In this document: positions 35,397-45,829 of the stretch, piece after piece
Layout of the letters: every line of letters starts with the position of its first letter
How positions within the stretch are numbered: the stretch's first letter is position 1
DNA from: Diplocarpon mali
Taxonomy: Eukaryota; Ascomycota; Leotiomycetes; Helotiales; Drepanopezizaceae
Direction of reading: 5' to 3'
NCBI GenBank assembly: GCA_024741835.1
Contig: JAENRP010000093.1
Span: forward strand, 1-64,000
DNA: 64,000 bases
Made by a program: the position numbers and the translations under genes
The notes under the pieces: generated by a model
What the model saw: only the letters and a program-made list of their open reading frames with translations
What the model was told of the DNA's origin: nothing
Databases searched by the model: none

Positions 35397-38300
35397 TCAC
35401 TTCAGGCTGCTGTAAGCGCTCTCGAGCCTGCTCTCTATGATCCCCACCCACTTCTCCGCATTCTCATAATCCCTGGCCTCGATCGCCTCCACAAGCCCTG
35501 GGAACACCGCCCCGCTATAACCCGTCCATAAGCCCGGGGCAAAGACGACGTGCTTAAACCACGGCCTGCCATCCAAGCCCGCGTCATACAAGAATTTTCT
35601 CTCGATGAGCTTGTATTTATCATTGGCGCGACGAATCTGGTAGTATAGCTTGAGCTTGCTGTACCATTTCCACCACGGGATGTCCTCGCCGGCCTCTTCG
35701 GCGAGGACCAGTGCCCACGCGTCGTGAGCTTGTGCTGCCTCTGTGAGGCGAAGCGCGGCGTCGTGGAGTTTGGCCAAGGAGAGTTTTAAAGTGGATAGGG
35801 AGCCTGTCGAGGCGGAAGGCGTGGGGCGGAAGCGCGCGGAGACTTCGTCTTCTGAGGATTGGATGCCGAGGATGGCAGCGTCGACTGTGGATTCGACTTT
35901 GGAGATGTAACCGTCAAGGGCAACGGCGTATTCCGTGGCGTTGAAGGGAATCACAGGTGACTCGGCTGGTCTCAAGTGAGCATTTATCCTCGCTTAACAT
36001 CACAGTGTCGTATGCGCAGGAGCTCTAAGAGGCAATAATAGAGTCGAACATCCTTACCTAGTCTAGCAGTGAACAGGCTCCATAGCTTAGCAGCCGCAAT
36101 GTGATAATGAAATCCTGGGTCTCCATACGTGCTCATCCAGTAATAAGAGTCGTAGTTAGAGTGGTACTGATATACGGGATGGGTCTTGTTCTTGAAATCC
36201 TGAGAGAACCCAAAGTCAATTGAGGGAATGCCTGCAAAGTCCTGGAATGCTGTGAAATCAGAGCCGCTTCCCATGGTGGAGATATGACCATTCCAGACAT
36301 CAGCAACAGTTTGACCGGGCACTGTCTGGTTCGGCGACTGCACGAGAGATGTTACCTCATACAGGACTTTGTTCAAAAGTGGCGAAGCAGAAGATCCGAA
36401 GTAGGGGCCAGAAGTCGCCACGTCAACATTGACATATGCGACGTTCGCGCGCGAGAGCCAGGGCAGGTATTCTTCGACCCATTCTGTGCTGCCGATCAGG
36501 CCGTATTCCTCCCCGTCCCATGATGCAAAAACGATGGTACGTAGTGGCTTCCAACCTTTGGCTAGTGCGACGCCGAAGGACCTGATGACCTAGGTTGGAG
36601 GAAGTTCAGGTTGGTTACCATTTCCGGTATCCGAGGAGAGACGAAACATGGAGAAGACAAGATGGGAAGACGTACTTCGTTAAGAGCAGCGGAGCCAGAG
36701 TTTGGATCGGCCGCACCACCTGCGATCCACGCATCACGGTGGTTGCCAATAACAATGACTTCATCAGGAAGGGTGCCATTGATGACGCCGATAACATTCC
36801 ACAATGGATTGGTTACATATTCTTGTATATTTACCAGATTGAGCATGATACCATCTGGCGAAGGGCCGACATTGTACTTGACGCCTTTATAGCCTAGGCC
36901 GGTATTCTTCGTCCACCACTTGTTGAAATCCTTTGCTGATGGACCATGATCGTTCAATTCCTGGAGGATGGGGATTGCATCAACGTAAGAGATTGGGATC
37001 GATGGAATTGAGGGAATGGCGGTATCAACCGGCTTACGGGGGACTCCAGGCTACATCCATGTCAGTATTGATTCGAATAACAAAGCATACCGCTTAGTAT
37101 TGAAACTCAGATGACATCGCCAAGGCGGAAGTGATATGGAGAGCACTGAATAAGTCACCTTCGAGGGGTATCCAGGAGTCGTTCTATACGATGTTAGGAT
37201 TATCATGATAGTTGACTTGGGCTACTTACGGGTCTCCGGGAGCGACACTCAGAAACTGAGTGCTTCCTCTCTGTACACTGCTTGGATTTCTGCCAGGACC
37301 ATTCGGGTAAAGATCGACTCCGTTCTCGTCGGTTGGGTCTCCGTCATCTCCAGGATCTGTGAAAATGACAGTTCCAATCTATTCAAGTTAATAATTCATC
37401 CAATTAAAAGGTTATAGGGGTGAGGGGGACACTCCGATTGCCCCTACAACCCAAATTTGGGCCCTAGGACTGCTGGAAGAGCCAACCTCACCATTCCAAG
37501 ATCCTGTGCTCGCTTGACCTTCAGTCCACGGAATATTCCGCCATACCTCGCCAACGCAATCTTGCCCGCCAAACTGATATTGGCCTTCAGCAAATCCTCA
37601 AAATCCTGGTACGTTCCATAGTTGACATAAACTAGAGAAAGAGCTCGATTAGTGTTTCTTCGTCGATAAACGTTTGGAAGCGCTAGGGCTGACTGGACAT
37701 GGGGAGTATGTTTGGGAACAGATCATTTTCGAACCTCCCGAGACAGCCCGTGAAAGGGAGTACAGCTCAGAAAAGGCCTACCGTATTGCGCGGTAACATT
37801 CCCACTCGCAGAGTATCCATGGAATGTAGGGATTCGACTCTCGAGACCAGACGTGGGGTCTTCTTCGAGCACATCCTCTTCCAAGCTAGCCTCGAATTTA
37901 ACCTTCCAGGTCTCCCCACCAATCAGGTCCTTCGTCTTCTTCCTCTCGTACAACGCAAGGCGGTGTCCGAGAGGGTAATTGATATAGACGTCGTATGCAA
38001 CGATATCTGCCTTGACTCCAAAATCCTCCCACCTCTCCTGTGTCCAAAGTGCCTGGCTGAAATTCTTCCCCGCCAAGTGGGGCCCAGCTGTATAGTACCT
38101 GCTCCATTCTTGAGCCTTCTCCTCCTTGGGCGTCTCCAGCAAGATCTGCTGCAGCTCTTTGTACGTCACGGCGCTCGTGTGGGGCAATGAATTGTGGTGG
38201 TGTCGATGAGGCCGGCGCGAGAGGAACGCCACTGGGAGGAGGAAAACGACGACGAGGGCGATGAGTGAGGACCCCAGGGCAACTGTACAGAATCTGCGGA

Positions 38301-38397
38301 CCACGCCGTGGGGATATCGCGGTCGAGGGGCAATGCGGACCGTCGTGATGAGGGGCGACCTCTCGTTCATCTTTTCGTCAATGCAGCGTCTGCCCAT
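35397..38397 (-). CDS. Glutamate carboxypeptidase II-type M28 metallopeptidase, membrane-anchored
   Basis: Seven exons: 38397-37782, 37631-37492, 37378-37230, 37183-37159 (25 nt), 37050-36676, 36589-36058 and 35965-35397, giving 801 residues with every junction in frame. One N-terminal signal anchor lies at about 36-59 (TVALGSSLIALVVVFLLPVA). The zinc-site set of human GCPII is complete: His414 in GNHRDAW, Asp425 in ADPNSGSA, Glu462-Glu463 in WDGEEYG, Asp491 in NVDVA and His578 in YHSNYDS. A protease-associated domain precedes the catalytic domain, and a transferrin-receptor-like dimerisation domain (from FNATEYAVALDGYI) ends the protein. It should be a type II membrane exopeptidase facing the vacuole lumen or cell exterior. 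Fungal relatives are usually annotated as N-acetylated-alpha-linked acidic dipeptidase; substrate unknown. A second in-frame ATG lies at 38370. Confidence 0.92.
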
Positions 38398-38815
38398 GGC
38401 TGGATCAGTATAGGGGACCTCTGTCGCCTGGTGGTTGGTGGTCAGAGAGGGATGAAGCTATTCAGGTCCTGGCTTGGACTCAACCGGTACTGGGTTTCAA
38501 CGAACCACTGGAATGTACTTGTCGCAGCAATAAAAGGTTGACAACAAACAGAGGTTATGTTGGGTTGGTTGGACTGGACATGAAAATCAGGAAAGCAGCT
38601 TTCGGCCGCAATGCTTACCTTATCCTTATCTGAGGGACGCACCTCCACAGTTAAGTACGATCAGGCTTCGAGATGAAGCTCCAATCAGACGCCGGGAGAG
38701 GGAAGGCGCGAACTGACGCAATCGCGCGGGGAAGGTGGGGGGAGCTTAGAGCTCTGTGGTTACTGGCTGTGCGGCCCGTGCCCTCGGAGGCGACAACGTC
38801 AAGCGCGGGCAAGAT

Positions 38816-38914
38816 TGATGCCGATGCCGGTGCCGATGCCGATGTCGATGCCGATGTCGATGCCAGTGCCGATGCCGATGCCAGTGCCGATGCCGTTGCC
38901 AGTGCCGATGCCGA
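38816..38914. repeat. GATGCC hexanucleotide minisatellite
   Basis: About sixteen units of GATGCC with variants GATGTC, GGTGCC, CAGTGCC-type and GTTGCC. Being in multiples of three, it keeps frames open: Asp-Ala on the plus strand, Ala-Ser on the minus strand. Those frames have no other coding support. It lies about 420 bp upstream of the peptidase start. Confidence 0.8.
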
Positions 38915-39029
38915 CCCCACTGGATCACGTAGGGCTAGTCATCTCCGAGGCTGGAATCCGAGCCCGAGCGTCTTCACAGCGATTTTATTTTCCCCCTTTT
39001 AATGCACTAGATCAGATCTACACTATGTA

Positions 39030-39660
39030 GCACGAGCGGGAAATGCTATAGTCGGATTTATATACAAGGAGATACTAGCTGAAAAACTCCTTGCGTCTTT
39101 ATTATTCAGCCTATTATACCAATGACTCCCCCCTTGAATAAGAATCTAACCCGTACCTCAATCGACAGTTGTTCCCTCTAGGTCTAAGGCGAGCACGTTC
39201 TCGGAAGGTGCCTTAGTAAATAGAGTCGCCTTAGGACCTCTATACTAGGACAAGCCCTTTACGCTAATAGCGGCTATTTATTTGATCACATCAAGCGTCT
39301 TATTAGCCGGCGGCGGCTCTGGATTATGATCTTCTTATCGACTTTAAATAAAAAATGTCTATTGTATCCTTTTCCTTCTCTTCCTCCTCCTCCTCCTTAG
39401 ATACTACACCCTGCCTTTTCCCCCTTTATATCCTCTGTTAACCCTTTCCTTCGATCGTAGGTATATATTTGAATAATTCCAAAGTGCGCAAGTAGAGGTC
39501 GAGAGTAGAGGGTATTCGAAGAAAAGGTAATGTAGTAGAGAGAAAATTTTTCATTCCTACGTTTTCGAAAGCTCTGGCTTTATTCGACTCAGGGTATAAT
39601 TGTTTCGCAGTCGAAAGGACTCAATCTCGGCTCCACAGACTCTTTAAGAGTTTGTAGATG
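39030..39660. mobile_element. Degenerate LTR-retroelement debris
   Basis: On the minus strand, 39215-39155 reads APSENVLALDLEGTTVD then stop, followed by a polypurine tract TTCAAGGGGGGAGTC (39136-39122), as at the 3' end of a retroelement. On the plus strand, 39569-39620 reads KALALFDSGYNCFAV, which resembles the active-site region (D-S/T-G) of a retroviral-type aspartic protease. The two pieces face opposite ways, so at least two insertions or a rearrangement are present. TA-rich stretches and internal stops suggest RIP. No LTR pair could be delimited. All assignments here rest on short peptides. Confidence 0.4.
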
Positions 39661-40235
39661 CGCAGCAAACACCGCGTATAGGTATCAAGTCGTCATCTCC
39701 CTCTTCGCAGCGATGTTCCGGAGCCATAGTACACATGCACAGATCTTTGATTCCCCACGGGTAGCGTTGCATTTTCTCGCAACTCCCAGCCCGCTAGACC
39801 TTGGATCCGCCGCAGCCTAGCCCCCGGCCAAGCACCGTCTCGTGATCAGTCACGTGCTTCAACCATCACGGGCCCTCGCGGCGGGGAAAACAAAGCGAGA
39901 GTGCGGGCAATCGAACGAAGCTCTGACTTACCTAACTGAAGCCTCGGAGTCGAGGCATCTTTTTGCATCCTCCGCTGCCGAATCAGAAAGGCCTTAGGTA
40001 AGGACTTTAGCTCGCGTCTATCTGACCGACTCATGATATCCTGCGCTCTCCATCTCCATCTCCATCTCCATCTCTGCTTTTCACCTTTTTCCCTACATCT
40101 ACCCCAGTCTTGCTCAAGATCAACTCTTCCTTCTCTCTACATCCAAATCTTGCGTTTGTTCAGGCTCGGACGGCAGACGCGCCAGCGATACGGTCCAGTG
40201 GTGGTTTGAGCAAGGTTTCTCTGACCGCCCGCACG
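39661..40235. promoter_or_regulatory. Upstream region of the MFS gene
   Basis: Contains a CACGTG palindrome near 39850 and a CT-rich leader with four CCATCT-type hexamers at about 40050-40074, then ACATCTACCCCAG. An in-frame ATG at 40110 precedes the chosen start. Confidence 0.4.
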
Positions 40236-42667
40236 ATGGTGAGAAGAAAGGCACATGGAGATCCGAAGCTCCCTGCGAGACAGCTAGCAATTCTCGGTGA
40301 GTTTCTGCAATGCTTTCGGTTACCGTCAAGTTGTCTGTTTTTTCCATCTCGTTTTGCAAGACTCTGCTGCCAACTTTTCCCCAGTGGTGGCTCACCAGAG
40401 CGATTCCAAAGTGACGGGGGAGGGGGAAAGGGTAAATTTCAATGCCAGCTTGGCAAGTCATGCCAGAAGTCGTGGAAATATACCCTCTCCTCCATCTTTG
40501 GGCTACTGTTCTGAGCTGTCATATTCAAGGAGTCTTGTCTTTTTATGACAAAATCATTTAACCAAATTTTGGTTCCGCATGTGCTAGCAGCGGTACAGGT
40601 CACGGCCGGGTCAGCTGTCGTGACTTAATTCGCGTTTCAAGGAGAACAAGTAAATATTCGCACTACTGCTATCTTCATACCGGGGGGATCGTTCTTGTTG
40701 GCTTCGGCTCACTACTAAGATATTTTCAGCGATATGCAGATTCGCAGAACCAGTGGCTCTAACATCAGTTTTTCCCTACTTGGTGCGTACTGGTACTTTC
40801 CACAATAAATTTTCCTGTTCATCAGCTCACTCACATGTCTGCAGCCTGAAATGATAGAAAGCTTTGGTGTACATAAAGAGCACGTAGCATGGTGGGCAGG
40901 AATGACATCTGCTGCATTCTCCCTCTCACAATGCCTGACTGCTGTCCTCTGGGGACGAGCATCCGATAGATACGGCCGCAAACCGACAATCCTGACTGGA
41001 CTGACGTTGACTCTGACTTCGTGCATCATATGGGGAATGTCTACCAGCTTACCTATGGCCATTATTGCCAGATCTTTTGCAGGTGGATGTAATGGGAACG
41101 GTACATCTTCTCCCGCGGTCGACAAGACATCGCTGATCCGGACTAGTGGGCATCATTCGTACGATGGTGGCAGAAATGGTGCCACAGAAGGAATTGCAGC
41201 CAAGAGCATTCTCAATAATGCCCCTCGTGTGGACTCTGGGATCCATATTTGGCCCGTCGTTTGGAGGCTTCTTCGCTAAGCCTGCCGAGAATTTCCCGGG
41301 TCTGTTTGGACGCAGCAAGTTCCTGATGAAATTTCCCTTTGCTCTTCCGAATCTCGTGGCTGGTGTTCTGTTTCTCATTGGAATTACCACCGGTTTTTTG
41401 TTCCTTGCGGTGAAGAAACTCCTTCCATCCTCTTAAAGAACTCCTCGCTAAGCTTTGGTAGGAAACATTAGAAACCAAGCGCCACTCCAAAGACTACGGC
41501 CGTGTCCTAGGCGCGAAACTCACCACAGCCATCAGATCCGCACCATGTATCCGCAAACATAAGCCCTATCGCCGCCCCTCGACAAGCTACTCGGAATCCG
41601 CAGCCTCCTTACTCCGGCCCACCTCCGCGGGCTCTGACTCTTTCAATTACGGATCCTTGAACTCCAAAACCACACCCAAAGCCGCCCTCCCCCGTCCAAC
41701 TCTCAACGAAGTCTTCACGCGGCAATCAGTCATCAATCTCACGGCCTACACCTTCCTCGCCCTCCACTCCATCGCCTACGACCAGCTGCTTCCCGTCTTC
41801 CTCCACAACCCGCGCCAGGTCCCCACTAGCACCAACACTTCTCTGCCCTTCAAATTCTCCGGGGGCTTCGGGCTCGGCAGCAGCAAGATCGGGGTGCTCT
41901 TCACAATGTACGGCTTCGTCGGATGCTTCATCCAATTCCTCGTCTTCCCACCCACGGCCCGTAAATTCGGGATACTGAACTGCTTCAAATGCTGCGCCAT
42001 CGCCTTCCCCCTCGTTTACATCGTCACGCCCTACACAGCGCTCCTCCAAGACAGTAATGTGCAGCAGGCAACCATCTTCGCCGTCTTGATCATCAAATCC
42101 TTTGCCGTCATCTTCGCATTCCCCTGCTCCATCATTCTCCTCACCAACTCAGCCGTCTCGCTCCGGATCCTGGGCACGTTGAATGGTTTTGCGGTCTCCA
42201 TCAGCGCTGTCGGGCGCGCGATCGGTCCCGCGCTGGGCGGAGCCGCCTTTACCTGGGGCTTGGAGAGGGGGTACGTCGTCACGCCGTACTTTCTCCTCGC
42301 GCTCATCTCCACCATCGGCGCCATACCCATCTGGTACCTCGTCGAGATGCCGGGGTTCAGCAAAGTCGGTTCTGAGAGCGAGACTGAGGACGATAATAAC
42401 GAGGAGGATCTGCTGCCGACGGTTGACGAAGAGGTCGCCGGCGAGATCATGGCCGGCGATGAGCTCGTCTTCGAAGAGGACGAGCACCTGAACACGATCT
42501 TGGGGCCGAGCTTCAGCGGCACGGCCAAAGAGAGGAGGGAGCGCAGGTTGAGCAGTCCGATCGGTGTCCGCGGGGGCAGTGTCGGGCCGGGCGGCGGCAG
42601 GAAGCTGAGCAACGGGTTGGCGGCTAGTAACGTTGGTGCTGGAACGGGGGGGACGAGCTTCGCGTAA
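40236..42667 (+). CDS. Major facilitator superfamily transporter, YCR023C/ZIFL-like
   Basis: Five exons: 40236-40296, 40730-40782, 40845-41100, 41147-41409 and 41462-42667, giving 612 residues. The first intron is 433 nt, unusually long here. The N-terminus LPARQLAILAICRFAEPVAL continues into SVFPYLPEMIESFGV, typical of this family. The MFS loop motif GRASDRYGRKP lies after helix 2. About twelve hydrophobic segments are visible, with a polar loop of roughly 90 residues between the halves (ETLETKRHSKDYGR to LPRPTLNEVFTRQS). The C-terminal tail is acidic then Gly/Ser-rich. Plant ZIFL relatives move zinc-binding organic acids or potassium with protons; the yeast relative YCR023C is uncharacterised. 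Substrate is unknown. Probably plasma or vacuolar membrane. Confidence 0.88.
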
Positions 42668-43857
42668 GAAGTGGAGGCGATGTGATGTTTGGCATACGCG
42701 TGCGTTGGATCTGCATCGGCGGAGTTTCATGCATCTGCTTACATCCAATTAGATTCTAGGCTCTCATAATACATTACACAGGTTGTTATTCCGTCTTTGA
42801 GCCTCTTCTCAGCAAGAAAAGGAGAGTCGGAAAATGAATGTTCCTTGGCATCACCGATGTAAAATGTGAAACTCCTACCATTCATTACCCACCTACAAAA
42901 GCAACCAAGACCCCACGCGTCCGGTTCAAAATAAGCAAAACCCCGAACTCAAAGATTAGTACTGTGTGAGCGGAATCTACCCCGCTGCTTTTCCTGGTCA
43001 TTCTCATTAAGTTGCTATTGCTTTACCATTGAGGAAGGCTGCGATTGCGATCACGAGCACCAACGATGGTCTGCGGGATGGTCAACGTTGTATGCCCCCT
43101 CGCTGATTCTATTTTTGTTCCCTTTTTTTCGTTCTTTCTTTTGCTTCTACTTTTTTTCTATTCTCGCTTCTTTTTTTACTCTTTTTTTTTTCTCCAGAAA
43201 AGTGAACTTTAGGCAGCTCGGAGATCTAATGGTGCGGAGTTGTGTAATAGACGCCTTTTCGTCGATAGCAGGAACGAGATAGCAGTGAGTAGTAAAAGTG
43301 TATACGACCTCTCGCAGCCCTCGCAAGTTGCAAGTCCCAAGTCCCAAGTTCGTAATTGGCTTTTCGCATTTAGGGGATGTAGCTTCCTAGGCAGGTATGG
43401 CAAACATGGAATCAGCTTGTATTTCCTCTAGAGGGTGGGCTAGAGGAGTAGGGGTGTAAGTTATTTCGTTACTTCTATTTCCTATCGGCTTTGAGACTTC
43501 ATGAACCGTTATGCTAGTTGCGGTAAAAAGGGACGGGTTGGCATAGCTCGCTCTGTTTACTCGCTTGTGGGATGTGCTGACTTCCCGTTGCCTATTCGAA
43601 TATCAGATTTCTATAATGTCGGAAATCAGCAATAATTCAAACTCATAAGGGCTCACTAGAATCGATATCGACTACGTGTCTGAAATAATAGATGCTAAGT
43701 TACTAGCAAGCAGCGACTTAGCAGAATAGGCATTCCGCGAGCGCGCGATTTTCCAAAGTTAAGATCCTTTAGATAGATTACTCAAATTCGCAAAACTTGC
43801 TAGTATATATATTATGGATATCTGTAAATCTATACATAAGATTGAAAATACCTTGCT
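42668..43857. other. Intergenic, no gene seen
   Basis: Contains a T-rich polypyrimidine stretch at about 43110-43195 and a small direct repeat of GCAAGT/CCCAAGT at about 43322-43348. No coding bias. Confidence 0.4.
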
Positions 43858-44874
43858 CTAAGCTGTCACGTAGGCATTCTTGCCGAACCAAGTCTCCGTC
43901 TTGAGAAAGCCTGGAGACGTTGACCAGTTCCCAGTCAGACGAACCTTCACGTGCCCAACCAAGCCCCGGATGGTGAGTAACTCGTCGAACCCAATCGCGT
44001 CGATTACTCTGAAGGCAATGTCCCGGGTAGCGTCATCTTTGAGAAGCTTCTCCAGATAAGTCTGACGGGCTCGCATAGGTATCACAGGGGTGATGTCGAT
44101 TGACGGGCTTCTCAAGCTGGGAAGAGTTTGGAGCCGGTTTATGGCGTTTCCGGCAGTGGGATTCCATTCTCCACCTCCTCTGTACTTCAAAAATCTCAGC
44201 TCGGTATCCTAAGAAGATCAAGGACAACGAATAGTCACGGGAGCTCGGGCTCTGCAAGAATGGCCTCGAACTCGATACCGCGATCCACAGGAGATAGCTA
44301 TAATGCTAGGAAGACCACATAGATCTGTAGGGATCCTAGATCCGAGGCCAGAAATGTGGATGTATATACGTACAGTAAACTTAACGGCTGCGACATTAAT
44401 CTTAAAATACACCGAGTTCTTGCTGCTGACGCGAAAAAAATCGTTCATTTGAACGATGCAGTCAAACTGGAGATACCAACCATAATCATAGCGTCAATAC
44501 TTAAATTCTGCAACTTGAACGATCTAGAATCAACGGAATACATAACCGATGCCTCTTGGTTGAATCCTTGAGCTATAAAATGGCGAGAGATACTCACCTG
44601 AGAAATTATCAGGTCTTGAAATTCTCGCAGTACCTGTTGATTCGTTCGCATGAAAGGAAATGAGAAATATGAGCGTGTAATTGCTGTTTCGATAGGGACT
44701 TCACGACATTCGTAGCTTGAGCAGCAGCCTTTATTGCCTTGGTAATATGTGTGTCTGTTGGTCGTGAAAGTGTAGTTTATAGATCTTGTCTCGAATTTCT
44801 CGAGGAAGGTCAAGAAACCCTTGAAAATTGACTGTGTCGGGGGTTAAATTGATCTGCCCCTTCATTAGGGACAT
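43858..44874 (-). pseudogene. Frameshifted F-box-like (LPREIRDKIY) gene
   Basis: The N-terminal part, starting MSLMKGQINL at 44874, includes FLDLPREIRDKIYKLHF, the start of the F-box-like domain common in large fungal families. That frame stops at 44731. The continuation, with YYQGNKGCCSSYECREV and FMRTNQQVLREF, is in another frame from about 44800 on, and no GT-AG pair lies between to explain the change. Downstream, NQEASVMYSVDSRSF fits the next conserved block. A clean acceptor (TCTTCTTAG at about 44212) starts the last exon, DTELRFLKYRGGGEWNP to the stop at 43858, whose end (VKVRLTGNWSTSPGFL) also fits. A one-base indel, real or a sequencing error, best explains it. Confidence 0.5.
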
Positions 44875-44976
44875 AACCGCTAATGAGGAGAGAGGTCTCA
44901 AAATGTTGTCTGGACAGGATGTCAGCTGGATCCTAATCCCTACGTGTGGTTTTACCTGCTTTCTGCCGCCGAACAT

Positions 44977-45829
44977 GACATTGGTATGTGTTCAGGTATC
45001 CGAGTTGTAAGAGAAGTGAAGCGCTTGATACCAGAACATTGTCTAGGTGTCTTGTCAGCTATGGATACATTGCTCGGCAAGGTGTCACTTGCCATCGTCC
45101 AGCAACGTCGGGTTTGTCGCATCATCCCAAGCCATTCTGTATCTGGCAAGCAGAGTTATTGGTAATCTTGACGATATGCAAGCTTAATTGGATGATTCTT
45201 TTGGAAGAAGATGAAGATAGAAAGCTTACCATGCATGCAATAGTGATGGTGGTGAAAAAAGCATGGAAGGAGTGAATGTGGCGTAGACAAAAAAGCATAC
45301 CAATGTTCCTTGTGTCTTTGCCGCGAACATTACTTCTAGATAAACTCACAAGTCAAGTGTAATTAATACCTAATCCTCGAATTAGCACTCCGATGCCAGT
45401 GAGAGGGTGGAATGGTGAAGCAGGAGTATACTGTCGCCGTTCGCCTGGAGTGCTTGGTATGTTTACATAAGAAAGGGGCTGCATCATAAGCGACGAGATG
45501 TTGCATCACGTGATGAGGCCGTGGCCTGGAGCCCGGGAACCTGCAGGATCACGTGATAGCGCACCAGCTTTTTTGTTTGCACCGTGTATATCATTATTGA
45601 TGTTCTCTTCTGGTGCAACCGATTTCCCTCCTCATCGAAGAAGAAAGGAGTGGGTATGCCCCAGATTAAAAGGTGAGTAGGTATTTTCCGCGCTAGCATG
45701 GCCGCTGTCATCTCTTCCAATTCCCCAGTTCAACGATCTCAACAAACAACACTTCCTCGCAACCACAAGCTAACCTACCACCTTGTCTGTACAGTAAATC
45801 TTTGTACAAACAAAACCCTGATCTTCACC
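44977..45829. other. Intergenic, promoter of the giant gene
   Basis: Only short frames until 45698. From there a frame is open into the gene starting at 45830, so an N-terminal extension of 44 residues from the ATG at 45698 is possible. Confidence 0.4.
45507..45555. promoter_or_regulatory. Two ATCACGTGAT palindromes, 43 bp apart
   Basis: CACGTG cores at 45507-45512 and 45550-45555, each inside the ten-base palindrome ATCACGTGAT, 275-320 bp before the start at 45830. Spacing is about four helical turns. CACGTG is the E-box bound by bHLH factors such as Cbf1; TCACGTGA is common in fungal promoters. Function here is inferred. Confidence 0.45.

Noticed and set aside
42149..42748. 199-codon minus-strand open frame
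   Set aside because: Antisense shadow of the last MFS exon, Arg/Pro-rich without family features.
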